From the NCBI GenBank assembly GCA_000149225.2, contig CM000693.1, forward strand, positions 806,001 through 870,000: DNA of 64,000 bases, in the 5' to 3' direction. Every line of letters starts with the position of its first letter. Position 1 is the stretch's first letter. The DNA is from Lachancea kluyveri NRRL Y-12651 (taxonomy: Eukaryota; Ascomycota; Saccharomycetes; Saccharomycetales; Saccharomycetaceae). Shown in pieces: positions 1 to 9,049 of this stretch. A program made the translations under genes and the position numbers. The notes beneath the pieces are model-generated. The model searched no databases. It was not told where the DNA came from and saw nothing but the letters and a program-made list of their open reading frames with translations.

Positions 1-315
1 ACTTTGAAATTGGCAAAGGCCACCGGCGATCTTTTGATTGCTGTTTACGAAGGTGAACACCACATCAAGGAAACTGTTGTCGAACCAGCTCCAAAGGACG
101 AGGAACAAGAAGACGACGAAAGCGACTGGTCCGACGAAGATGACGAACCTGAAGTCATCAAGGAAAAACACTACACTTTAGGTGACAAACTGATTGAATT
201 GGGTGTCAAGAACGCTCAAGGTTTAGAATTGTCGTTTAACATCGACAAAGATGGTGTTCTAAGAGTTGCCGCCAGAGATTTGAAATCTGGCCAAGTCGTC
301 AAGGGCGAATTGTAA
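1..315 (+). CDS. SSZ1: Ssz1, atypical Hsp70 of the ribosome-associated complex (3' end only)
   Basis: The reading frame is open from the first base to a TAA at 313-315, so this is the C-terminal ~104 residues of a gene that starts outside the window. The fragment has the end of an Hsp70 substrate-binding domain, with a long acidic stretch (residues ~29-50 of the fragment, rich in E and D) followed by a beta-sandwich ending in a DLKSGQVVKGEL-type tail, as I recall for yeast Ssz1. Ssz1 pairs with the J-protein zuotin at the ribosome exit tunnel and helps Ssb fold nascent chains. The neighbour PAN5 on the same strand repeats the SSZ1-PAN5 order of S. cerevisiae chromosome VIII, which supports the call. 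Codon use is strongly biased, as expected for a highly expressed gene. Confidence 0.88.
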   Translation, partial: TLKLAKATGDLLIAVYEGEHHIKETVVEPAPKDEEQEDDESDWSDEDDEPEVIKEKHYTLGDKLIELGVKNAQGLELSFNIDKDGVLRVAARDLKSGQVVKGEL

Positions 316-729
316 TCGCTTCTGATCGTACATGTATAGTCTTACAACAACATTTCTCTGTATAGATAATTCACAACAAAACATTTTGGTGATTATTTCG
401 CCTTTCTTTTTTCTTTTTTATTATCTCTAACTGGTGCTTTGTTACTAGCGAGGTATCTCGAAGTGCCAATCCCACTGGCATTTGCGTTTTTTTTTTTTTT
501 TTTTTTTTTCCCGGCCAGGTTGAGGCCACACCTCTTGGACTCGATTAAAGCTATAAAATGAACTGACATGGAGAAAATGGTAAAGCGAGAAAGATGAAAA
601 AGAAAATAAAAAAAAATAAACAAGTTAAATAATAGTGCTTTTATTGTAGGTACTATACACTTCTAGTCAATCACACACACACACACACACACACACACCC
701 GAAAAAGGCCAAAAAAACCAAAATAATCC
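316..729. other. SSZ1-PAN5 intergenic region
   Basis: This 414-bp stretch is the 3' flank of SSZ1 and the promoter of PAN5. It holds a long T tract near 487-509 and a (CA)n dinucleotide run at about 672-698, close to the PAN5 start. No convincing gene is seen; the short open frames here are low complexity. Confidence 0.7.
672..698. repeat. (CA)n microsatellite upstream of PAN5
   Basis: About 13 tandem CA units end roughly 30 bp before the PAN5 ATG. The run is perfect and likely length-variable between strains. Confidence 0.9.
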
Positions 730-1923
730 ATGACTAACGCTCAGCCCATTGTTTTCACGCTCGGACTAGGATCCATTGGTGCTCTACTAGCATCCCATCT
801 GGAACGCCAAGCACTAACATCCGTGGTGCCATTGTTGAGATCTCAAGAAAAAGTTTCAAGATTTCAAGCGCAAGAGTCGACTCTTGGTATACGTACTTTG
901 TTCGAAGAGGACAAACCGGTAAAATACGCCAGATTCAACCGCGTTTCCTCTCCAGACACGTTTCCTCTTGACATCCGCGAATGGACCTCTACGGGCCAAA
1001 TCGACAATTTGATCATAACCACCAAGACGTATCAGACCAAAGAAGCGCTAGAGCCCTATCTGAAGTACATCCACCCGGAAACAAACATAATCCTGGTGCA
1101 GAACGGCCTTGGTGTCCTTGAGATTTTGAAAGAGGAAGTGTTTGTCGATTTCAAACCCAATCTGTTCCAAGGTGTAATTTCGCACGGTGTCTTCCAGGAC
1201 CCTTCAACCCCCTCCAATGCCGCAACGGCCGAGGATGGAAGTATTCCTAGCACCGTTTTCAACCATGCAGGGTTTGCGGATTTGAAAGTGGCACGTTTGC
1301 CCTGGGACGAGACTCAAATCGTGCAGTCAAACTCGTTGCTACAGCGGGACCGCGATGGAAGCGAATTGATCCGAATCCTAATGCAGGACCCAATAAAGCA
1401 GCGCTTGAACATCAAACACATGACCTACCAAGAGATGCTGCTGGGCCAATTGGAGAAGTTTCTGGTCAACGCGTGTATCAACCCGATAACCTCTATCGTG
1501 GATTGCATCAACGGCGAACTAGACGAGATTGCCAGGCCAATATTCAGCTCGATTATCACCGAGTCCCTGGACGTTTTGAAAGTCGCCTACAAGCCTCTGT
1601 TCGAATACAAGGCCAAGAATTTGCAAGAATTCCCCGAGTTGGACGTTAAGGGAACACTAGACCCACAGAGGATGCTAGACTTTATCATAAAGGTTGGATG
1701 CCAAGTGAACAAAAAAAACAGCTCTTCCATGAGACAAGATGTGGTCAACCTAAGAGACACCGAAGTGGGCTACATCAACGGCTACATTGTCAAATTGTGT
1801 AGCAAGCACGGCTTGCCAGAAGGCAGTTGCAAAGTCAACAAGACGGTCGAGACCTTGGTAAGCCTTAGGTTAGACCTGAACAGAGTTAGAGATCGCGAAG
1901 GCGATCTGAGATTTGAAAATTAA
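730..1923 (+). CDS. PAN5: 2-dehydropantoate 2-reductase (ketopantoate reductase)
   Basis: The 397-residue product is predicted to reduce ketopantoate to pantoate with NADPH, a step in pantothenate and coenzyme A synthesis. Residues 12-17 form the GxGxxG dinucleotide loop (GLGSIG). A helical C-terminal half contains the family signature around residues 240-262, where a lysine and two asparagines sit in a K-x3-N-x3-NP pattern followed by NG. The length is close to S. cerevisiae Pan5 (about 379). The ATG at 730 follows an A-rich leader. The gene is downstream of SSZ1 and on the same strand, as in S. cerevisiae. Whether it is the main reductase in the cell cannot be told from sequence. Confidence 0.9.
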   Translation: MTNAQPIVFTLGLGSIGALLASHLERQALTSVVPLLRSQEKVSRFQAQESTLGIRTLFEEDKPVKYARFNRVSSPDTFPLDIREWTSTGQIDNLIITTKTYQTKEALEPYLKYIHPETNIILVQNGLGVLEILKEEVFVDFKPNLFQGVISHGVFQDPSTPSNAATAEDGSIPSTVFNHAGFADLKVARLPWDETQIVQSNSLLQRDRDGSELIRILMQDPIKQRLNIKHMTYQEMLLGQLEKFLVNACINPITSIVDCINGELDEIARPIFSSIITESLDVLKVAYKPLFEYKAKNLQEFPELDVKGTLDPQRMLDFIIKVGCQVNKKNSSSMRQDVVNLRDTEVGYINGYIVKLCSKHGLPEGSCKVNKTVETLVSLRLDLNRVRDREGDLRFEN

Positions 1924-1995
1924 TCTTTATAGAAAGGAAAATGAATAAACAAACACGACAGAGTTTTCTTGTAGATAGAATTGTTGCCACACAGG

Positions 1996-2006
1996 ACCCC
2001 ATACAT
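1996..2006 (+). promoter_or_regulatory. Rap1-like (RPG box) site
   Basis: ACCCCATACAT differs by one base from the classical RPG box ACACCCATACAT. A T-rich run follows at about 2140-2165. Rap1 plus T-rich DNA is typical of very active yeast promoters, but the only annotated gene downstream is the SUM1-like gene 1.5 kb away. Binding is inferred. Confidence 0.4.
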
Positions 2007-2351
2007 CCCATGGAATGCACAACAGCCCAAAAGAGTGTAGGGTAACACACCGGCGCTGGCCGTACACTGTGCCCTTTAACCGAGGGCGGTGTTCTTCTGC
2101 GGCGCTTTCTGCGGCGCTTTCTCCGGGAAAAATTCCGCCTTTTCTTTTTCTGTTTCTTTTTCTTGACGCCCGTCGTCGATCTCCCCTCGCGTCGTTTTTC
2201 TGTCGCCTGTCACACCGTCACCGAGCACGCAAAAAAAACCAACATGCCGCAGAGGGCAGCTCTAAAGAGCGTCTCTTCCCCCAAACCTCTTGATCCGCCA
2301 GGCGCGAAGCCAAATCGTAGGGGTACGAAAGAAAACTTGGATGTAAACGGC

Positions 2352-2399
2352 GCCGAAACACACACGTTCCAGGCAAAAGCCTGTCGGAACGTGTGCGGC
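2352..2399. other. Strong imperfect hairpin in the GC-rich island
   Basis: Bases 2361-2370 (CACACGTTCC) pair perfectly with 2386-2395. Inside, 2371-2374 pairs with 2379-2382 around an AAAA loop, with a 3-base bulge on the 3' side. Outside, GCCG at 2352-2355 can pair with CGGC at 2396-2399. Such a fold is rare in the AT-rich intergenic DNA here. It could be part of a structured RNA, a leader element or a transcript end. Confidence 0.6.
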
Positions 2400-3559
2400 A
2401 CGTAAACCGCGACAGAAAAAGGTTAGAACCACCAACACGGACCATGACGATCGTCACGTTGATTAAGTAAGGAGTTTAGGAAATTGAAGGTGGTTTTCTG
2501 TCGTCCAGCACATTACGTTCGAAGTGAGGAAAAAAGAAAAAGAGAGACAAAAAACTGCCAAGATCAGCATGTGCGTAATTCTGTTACATTCTGGAAGCTT
2601 ATTAAACAGCCACGTTTCTCTGTTTATCTATAGGAGGATACAACCACGTCTGTTTCGGAATGGCAGCATAGGCATGTTTCCAACCAATCGACCAACCACG
2701 ACCACACGGCAACGAAAAAAAAACAAATAAAAGATAAAAAATTTGTCGTTTCAGGCGTGGCGCATCATGTGGATTTGAAAGGGGATGAAAAAAAAAAAAT
2801 ACACAGGTGAGAGGGTGCTGTGATTGGCCGTCCGTGACGCTCAAAACACAGGCTTTTTTTTTTTTTTTTTTTTTTCTTCCCTGACATTCTTGGACTTCCC
2901 TTTACCAAGGTGTCGCATAATATTCAATGCTTATCATAAGCTAATTCGTCTTCAATTTCTTCATTCCTACATCTGGAGTTTGCTGCCTTTTATTCTTTTA
3001 TTCTTTTATTTTTTTTCTGAAACCTTCAGTTAGTTTCCTTTGTTTAACTCTGTTGATGGGAAAAGAGCTGTTTAGACTCGCTGCGTAGTTCTACTTCTTG
3101 GATTATTTATTACCATCTCTCAAACCCGACTCATTTATAGCTGCTACTTTTTCTCTTTTTGCGACGACAGATTCGTTAACGTCGATAGAGAAAATTTTTT
3201 TTTTTTTTTAGTTTTCTTTTTTTCCTTAAACCTTTTTACAGACATTTCAGATACAGCGGACAAATAGGAAAACACTTGTTCAGAAGACCAGTGCTTGAGA
3301 CCAAAAGTTTATAATATTCAACTTGAGGATTATTTACCTTTAGCCGCTTTTACGAAATTGATTCTTTTTGTTGCTACTGAACCATAACTCTGTTTCTTTC
3401 TTAATAGATCACTTTATTCTCTATCGCTCTGCCTCCTCCCCCCCCTTTAAAGAACGGCCCTTTTGCACAGAAAATTTTTTACTGGCAACGGAAAAAAGAC
3501 AAAGTTGAGGACAGGGAAAATAATTGTCAACAATAAAACACAAAACAGAAACTTCAAAA

Positions 3560-5075
3560 ATGAGTGTTGATAGCCATGTTGTAACAACTACATCTCCAAA
3601 GTCTAATGGCCTACCTCTTTTGCACACTTTTATCTCTAGTCATTCTAGCCCGGTCTTAAACGTTGACACTAATCCTACGAAAACGACGACGACAACGACG
3701 GAAGATGATGATGACGAAAAACAGGAATCTCCAAGTCCTACGGCTAATAGTCCCGATCTGTCATCTCTTAAAACCCAACTACAGCTGCATTCCACTGCAA
3801 TTGATCTAATCGGGACAAAAATTCAAGAGGTCGAATCGGTGGTAAGCGAGACTGACGGAAGCCTTCACCAAGTCTTGGACAACATGGCTTCCGCCGTAAA
3901 AAATCTTGTCCACAACCAACAAGTTTTAGAAAACAAGTTGGAGGATTTGTTGAAAAACCAGATGAATACAGATTCGGTAATGAACGATCTCTCATCGAGG
4001 GTTGAACAGATCTCCACCTTTTTGACCAAGTCCGTTAGACACAGCAACAACGGTCTGTACAGCCTACAACCTGGTGCTTCTCCAGCCCAACCTATACATA
4101 GAGGTCCTGGTAGGCCTCCCAAAAATAAAAACAACACAAACAACGCCGGTACTCTTTTCTCCTCCAACAACAAAGTTACTCTGCCAACGGGTAACGTCAG
4201 CATTCCAAAGAACAAAAGGTATTTCAACGATCCCGAATCTCTGAATTTGACCGCCGACTCCTCTGCTTTAAAGCAACCCGTCGATCAAACGGGTTCAAAC
4301 GTCACACCTCAACCAAAGAGGAGAGGCCCTGGTAGACCACCAAAGAGGAAGCATCATTTGGCCAAAGAGAAATCTTCCACTCCAAAACCACAGCCGTTAG
4401 CGGAACCGGAACCGTTGCTAAAACTCGATCAACCCCATTCTCGAAACGACCAGAGCGAGGTTACTCCCGAGTCCGCTTTTGCACCACCAGACCTATCCGA
4501 TGAACCCAGTACCTCGGACGAACTTTCCTCCAACTCCACACAGTTGCCGACATTGCACCAAGAACCTCCAAGCTCATTAAATATTCCTACCGATCCCGAC
4601 ATCAACGTTACTCCTGCATCGCACCCACCAAAATCAAGGCAACAAGAAGAGCTGGACCGTAGGCGTGACTCTCGGGAAAAGATGTTGGTGTCGATGAAGT
4701 ACAGCGACCGGGACAAGGCCAAGCTGTTTATGGAATCCAACAAGGATTTGCTGAAAGCGATGAGGGAAGAGGAGAAAAAGAAAAGGATGACTGCATTCAA
4801 TTATGAAAGCAATTCTTCTTCCGAGGCCCCGACTCCATCCAGTACCGCTGGAACACCAACCCCTGCGCTCGCCTCACAACAGAGACAACAGTTGCTGCAG
4901 TTGCAACCGTCAAAATCACAGGTGAAGCCACAGCAGGAGCAGCAGGAGCATCAGGAGCAGCAACAACAACAAGAAAAAGAAGTAGAAGAAAAAGAAGAAA
5001 AAGAAGAAGAAGAAGAAGAAGAAGAAGAAGAAGAAGAAGAAGAAGAAGAAGAAGAAGAAGAAGAAGAAGAAGAGC

Positions 5076-5166
<91 letters not shown>

Positions 5167-6259
5167 GCAACAAAAACAACAGCAAGTCCCATCAAGTAGT
5201 CCATCTACTTTTAGCCAGCTCGATATTGTTAGCACCTCTCCAACCGGTGTACTTCCTACAAGAAAAGTTGGTATTATGTCAATGTTGAACAACGACGATC
5301 AAGATATTTTACCTCAAAAGAGAAGATTGCCTGAAATCTATAAAGGCAACAATGGCGAAAAGCCTCAGATCATTCAACAACAACCCAAAAGGGAGAAACT
5401 GGACGAGGAAGTTAAGCGTGATTTTCGTTCTTTAGTACCGATGTTGCCTGAAAAAAAGGATAACAGGGGTAGGCCTGCGAATAGCAGCAACAGTGGTGAC
5501 AATTCCACCGCGCTGCTATTAGCCTCTCCAATAGAACTAATCTGTCGAGATGGATTTTTTTATCGCAGAGATGACCCTCATAAGGCCATCACCACAGGAG
5601 AATACCTTGAATTTAAATTTAAACAAAAGGAAGATGAACTGATAAGGCTAACCATGAACGAGGAAGATTATGCAGAACTTACCAGGCAAGATCGTATCAA
5701 CGCCTATTTTTTGAAACCGGACATTGAACTCGAAACGGATTTTGCCTGTACAATTTTGAGTAAGATTACGCTGACCGAAAAATACGTCAATAGTTTGGAA
5801 TACTTTTTGATGGAATTTCGTTGGGAAAACAAACTGGTTGGTTTAGGTCTAAAGCTGCGAGAGTCCAAGAGGACTTGGCAAAGGCGTAAGGCATTATTTG
5901 CACTGTTTGAATTTTGGCGAGACAAATCTAGAGAAAAGAGAGGCTTTAGCACTTTTACTATCTTACATTCTGTCAAGGAAATGGAGAATTATAGAATTTT
6001 TATTAACCGTTCTGTATCCTGGTTCTACAACCACATCACGTTACTGAAAATGATTTTATTCGATCTGTGTGACAACACTGACACCCAATGGAGAGAGTGG
6101 ATGTTCCCTAAGGGAGATCCTCTCCCAGTCTTGGGAGACGGTGTTGGCGAAAACAACATTAATGAGGCGATTGACGGTGTTTTGACTTTAGACTTTTTAG
6201 AAGATGGTTCAGAGAACCACGAATTGAAATCATCTGCGGCTCCTCAACCAGAGGTTTAG
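3560..6259 (+). CDS. SUM1: SUM1-like AT-hook transcriptional repressor
   Basis: The first ATG of the open frame is at 3560, giving 899 residues. Two AT-hook cores (RGPGRPP) lie at residues ~181-187 and ~255-261, and a weaker one (RGRP) near 636. AT-hooks bind the minor groove of AT-rich DNA. The middle is disordered and holds 24 uninterrupted Glu (482-505) followed directly by 33 Gln (506-538). The C-terminal ~220 residues look folded and basic-aromatic. In S. cerevisiae Sum1 recruits the Hst1 deacetylase through Rfm1 and represses middle-sporulation genes. The call rests on the AT-hooks and on position: SUM1 lies next to GIC2 in S. cerevisiae, and here the gene lies between PAN5 and RPP1, two genes before GIC. 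Confidence 0.75.
5003..5173 (+). repeat. Coding (GAA)n-(CAA)n trinucleotide tract
   Basis: Twenty-three GAA codons and one GAG are followed without a break by 33 mostly CAA codons inside the SUM1-like gene. The GAA part is a pure purine tract and could form triplex DNA. Both parts should be length-variable between strains. Confidence 0.95.
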
Positions 6260-6356
6260 GCAAAAAAAAAGTAAAGAAAAAAAAAAATGGAAAAAAAAGA
6301 GAGAGAAACATAGATAAACAAAAAAAATAATAGAGAATGAGAAATTGAAAGGTGAA

Positions 6357-6360
<4 letters not shown>

Positions 6361-6388
<28 letters not shown>
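6361..6388. repeat. (TA)n microsatellite
   Basis: About 14 TA units lie downstream of the SUM1-like gene. In yeast, TA runs near gene ends often act as 3'-end efficiency elements. Confidence 0.9.
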
Positions 6389-6393
<5 letters not shown>

Positions 6394-6490
6394 TTATTCT
6401 TGTTTGAGGTATATTTTTTTTTTCTATTTGTTCTGTTTTATCGTTACGATAGTTTTATACGTGTAATTCAATTCCCTATACGCGTTGGAT

Positions 6491-6522
6491 TGAAAATTTT
6501 TGGCCAGTTTTCGTCGATGAGC
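6491..6522 (+). promoter_or_regulatory. RRPE and PAC elements upstream of RPP1
   Basis: TGAAAATTTTT at 6491-6501 fits the RRPE consensus, and GATGAGC at 6516-6522 fits the PAC core. The pair lies about 85-115 bp before the RPP1 ATG. Together they mark the ribosome-biogenesis regulon in yeasts (Stb3 and Dot6/Tod6 sites), which suits a subunit of RNase MRP. Confidence 0.6.
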
Positions 6523-6607
6523 TTGAGTTCCTCATGGAAATTAGAAGCAAAAATCAAAATTAAAAAGAGTAGATAACAGACTATTGGTCTGATAATCAAC
6601 TGTCCCT

Positions 6608-7522
6608 ATGCTTGTAGATTTGAACGTGCCATGGCCTCAAAAGACCTATACTGAAAAGCCATCAGCCAAGGAAATTGGCAATGTCAAAAATGTGTTATTA
6701 ACCTTACATGCATTAGGCTACACACATGTAGCGTTGAACTTCACCATAAGCCAAAGCGATAAGTTCCCCGCTTCTGTTAAAGAGATAAATCCCATGGACA
6801 TTGAGAAAAATTTCTCGGAATTAATGAAAGCTACGGGTTTAAAAGTTTACTCTCGTATTACCTTGATCATTGACGACCCATCGAAAGGGCAATCACTATC
6901 TAAAATCTCTCAAGCATTTGATATAGTCGCCGCAATGCCAGTTAGTGAAAAAGGTTTAACTTTAGCTACCACGAACTTAGACATAGACTTGTTAACCTTT
7001 GATTATGGTCAAAGATTACCGACTTTCTTAAAGCACAAAAACATTTGCAGCTGTGTAAATCGCGGCGTAAAACTAGAGATCGTATATGGGTTTGCACTAA
7101 GGGATATCCAAACGAGAAGGCAGTTTATCAGCAATGTAAAGAATGTGATCAGAAGCTCTAGGTCTAGAGGTATTGTGATATCTAGCGGCGCAGAAACTGC
7201 CTTGGAATGCAGAAATATCATTGGTACTACAAGCCTAATTAAATTTTTGGGATTAGAAAGTGATAAGTGTGGCAAGGCAATGGGCGAAATAGCCAGTTTA
7301 GTGCTTTTGAATGGAAGGCTAAGAAACAAAAGCTACAAACAAACCATCGTGGTTGGCGGTGGTAGCAGTACCAACGTTATTGAAGATATTGAGGGCATCA
7401 ACAACCAGAAACTGATCAAAATTGTCAAAAGAAAACATGAAAGTGATAGTGATAATGAAGGCAAGGATGATGGGAATGGAGTGGACGTACAAGACGGAAA
7501 GAAAGCAAAAACTTCGAATTAG
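6608..7522 (+). CDS. RPP1: RNase P / RNase MRP protein subunit Rpp1
   Basis: The 304-residue protein belongs to the Rpp30/Pop family with a TIM-barrel-like fold. It is part of nuclear RNase P, which makes the 5' end of tRNAs, and of RNase MRP, which processes pre-rRNA. The start (MLVDLNVPWPQ), an internal block around residues 82-135 that includes DDPSKGQSLSKISQ, and NRGVKLEIVYG near residue 150 match S. cerevisiae Rpp1 (about 293 residues) almost word for word as I remember it. The C-terminal ~50 residues are charged and poorly conserved. The gene lies between the SUM1-like gene and GIC on the same strand. An RRPE/PAC pair upstream suggests control with ribosome-biogenesis genes. Confidence 0.93.
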   Translation: MLVDLNVPWPQKTYTEKPSAKEIGNVKNVLLTLHALGYTHVALNFTISQSDKFPASVKEINPMDIEKNFSELMKATGLKVYSRITLIIDDPSKGQSLSKISQAFDIVAAMPVSEKGLTLATTNLDIDLLTFDYGQRLPTFLKHKNICSCVNRGVKLEIVYGFALRDIQTRRQFISNVKNVIRSSRSRGIVISSGAETALECRNIIGTTSLIKFLGLESDKCGKAMGEIASLVLLNGRLRNKSYKQTIVVGGGSSTNVIEDIEGINNQKLIKIVKRKHESDSDNEGKDDGNGVDVQDGKKAKTSN

Positions 7523-8076
7523 ATTCGTGACATACTGGATTGGTTTCAAATATCGCCCACAGCTAGGGCGATGAGCTCCTTCAATCGTCTATACCCCATG
7601 AGAGTCTCATGGAATTTCGCTGCACTATATTCAATGGCGGAGGTTCACTGGCTACGAACGTCTTATATATAATTAAAGGTTTCCGTTTGGATTTCTTGGA
7701 TGTAAAGCTTTTTTCTTTTACAGGCTCTGCCTGATATCTCGTGCTCGTTTTATCCTTTTTACCCAAAATCTATTCTAGATAATTTTAGAGACCTACAAGA
7801 CTTACCACATCAACTGCAGAGATGTAAATGCGGTGACTATAAACTCAAGTAAAACATGATCAAAACCAGCGGAGTTACTGCTGTGAATCGCTAATGTTTG
7901 TACAAGAAGTGCTTTTCTAATGTAAAGGTCTCGGCTTAACCATCAACAAAGACCGATCGGTTATTTTGCGTATACTGTGACATGATACTAGGTACGGTGC
8001 ATCTTGGCGGCTAAAGACAGTTTGATACTAACCACCAACAAAACAGTTCAAAGAACAGTGCGCTTACAATCATTAA
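7523..8076. other. Region between RPP1 and the orphan ORF
   Basis: The 554-bp stretch contains a URS1-like core at 8006-8013 and a TACTAAC heptamer at 8026-8032. A 60-codon open frame on the minus strand (7581-7766) lacks an ATG and is not called as a gene. I see nothing else. Confidence 0.6.
8006..8015 (+). promoter_or_regulatory. URS1-like (Ume6) element
   Basis: GGCGGCTAAA contains the full Ume6 core GGCGGCTA and lies about 65 bp before the ATG of the 157-residue orphan ORF. In S. cerevisiae this site keeps early meiotic genes off in growing cells and switches them on with Ime1. Its role here is inferred. Confidence 0.5.
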
Positions 8077-8550
8077 ATGGGCATCTTGGGTCTAGATAAA
8101 CTCGAAAAACGGGTTACCGAGCTTGCTCGACATAGACCAATATTTTTCTTTCATGCGAAGATGAGAAAGAAGGATTCAAAAGAATCAAAAAGGCAGGTGG
8201 CGAAAATAATTAATGAGATCAACAAAGATATAGTAAACGGTGAATGTGATGTCGCTATGTTTAAGCTTCTTAGCTTTCAGGAATATGAAAGAAACGCATC
8301 AAACCAAATCGACTACACAAGTTTACCCCCCGTCCAGAATGTCCCTGAGCCTGAACATCCAGTTAATTCTAAACAGAAAAGGCTCAACTCTAAAACTTCA
8401 TGCTATAAAAATGTGTATTCAAAAAAATATGAAGACCAGAATCCTTTGGATTGTGTGCTTCAAGAGACAGAGAAGGGAAATTTATTTATCGCGTTTACGG
8501 AGTTTCATTTGCTAGTTGAAACTGCAAAGCTAGCCATTAAAAAGACTTAG
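8077..8550 (+). CDS. Uncharacterised 157-residue protein, possibly meiotic
   Basis: I do not recognise this protein. It is hydrophilic and basic in the first half (a KMRKKDSKESKR stretch near residues 29-40), with no signal peptide and no clear membrane segment. The C-terminal ~30 residues look helical (FTEFHLLVETAKLAIKK). An in-frame TAA directly precedes the ATG at 8077, so the start is fixed unless the gene is spliced. Neither S. cerevisiae segment has a gene here between RPP1/SUM1 and GIC1/GIC2. A URS1-like site 65 bp upstream suggests expression early in meiosis, an inference from one motif. A TACTAAC heptamer at 8026-8032 followed by AG at 8046 could belong to a 5'-UTR intron, but no good 5' splice site is visible. 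The frame could also be a chance ORF. Confidence 0.45.
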   Translation: MGILGLDKLEKRVTELARHRPIFFFHAKMRKKDSKESKRQVAKIINEINKDIVNGECDVAMFKLLSFQEYERNASNQIDYTSLPPVQNVPEPEHPVNSKQKRLNSKTSCYKNVYSKKYEDQNPLDCVLQETEKGNLFIAFTEFHLLVETAKLAIKKT

Positions 8551-9049
8551 CGATGACCTGGATACGAAATCCAGCCGAACTTGCTATCACAGGATGATTT
8601 GTTGCAGCAGAGAGTCCCAAACATCCATGTTCCTCTCAGTTTTCGGGCTTGAACAATGAAATCCGAACCGTCTAAAATACCCAATTTAAATAACCATCGC
8701 CGTTTTGTGACCAGCATCCGCTCTTTCCAAATTGAATCAAGAATGTCCTACGATTAACTATATGCTGAGCATGTACTTGCGGAGACTCATATACCGAACA
8801 ACTTGGACGCGTTCATTTTTTCGCGACGCGTCTTTCTAGCTGAAAGCGGTAAGAGTTTTTGCGACTTGAAACTCTTCTATTTTTTTACTGAAAAAGGAAT
8901 AGCCAGCTGTAAAGTGATTGTGAAACAAGACAGTTCAAGGATAATTTGTCCTGTACCGAAGAATCTTGATACTTTGAGAGTTATATATATAAGGTTGAAA
9001 TTCAATAACCCATTGAACACTGCCACTTAGGATCCGTCAGTTTACCAAC
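8551..9049. other. Region upstream of GIC
   Basis: The 499-bp promoter region of the CRIB-protein gene. It contains a tight group of G1/S cell-cycle motifs at 8807-8831. No other gene is seen. Confidence 0.65.
8807..8831. promoter_or_regulatory. MCB-SCB-MCB cluster upstream of GIC
   Basis: ACGCGT (MCB) occurs at 8807-8812 and 8826-8831. Between them the minus strand reads CGCGAAA (8819-8825), an SCB variant (CRCGAAA). MBF and SBF use these sites for late-G1 transcription. S. cerevisiae GIC genes are expressed around G1/S, so the motif fits the gene. Confidence 0.6.

Larger units (their letters stand above)
1924..3559. other. Long region upstream of the SUM1-like gene, with a GC-rich island
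   Basis: This 1.6-kb stretch has two parts. From about 1990 to 2460 it is clearly GC-rich (roughly 55-60% in several 60-bp rows, against about 40% for the window) and contains a Rap1-like site, a 12-bp tandem duplication near 2096-2120 and a strong hairpin. From about 2460 to 3559 it is AT-rich with T tracts (2852-2876, 3196-3209), as expected for a promoter and leader. The small open frames (for example 53 codons from an ATG at 2243) match nothing I know, so no gene is called. Confidence 0.6.
6260..6607. other. SUM1-RPP1 intergenic region
   Basis: This 348-bp stretch has an A-rich 3' flank, a (TA)n run at about 6361-6388, and an RRPE/PAC pair close to the RPP1 start. No gene is seen. Confidence 0.7.

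Noticed and set aside
2015-2457. Several overlapping open frames of 63-92 codons, including a 53-codon ATG frame from 2243 with a KEN-like tripeptide
   Set aside because: They overlap on both strands in GC-rich DNA, where stop codons are rarer. None resembles a known protein.
4797-5292. Long minus-strand open frames of Val, Leu, Phe or Cys runs
   Set aside because: They are only the antisense of the GAA/CAA repeat in the SUM1-like gene.
7581-7766. Basic 60-codon minus-strand frame upstream of the orphan ORF
   Set aside because: It begins at TTG with a stop two codons upstream, has no ATG at its 5' end, and the candidate GTAAGT to AG introns are too short or unsupported.
8803-9030. 75-codon open frame before GIC
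   Set aside because: No ATG at its start, no homology, and it overlaps the promoter motifs of GIC.
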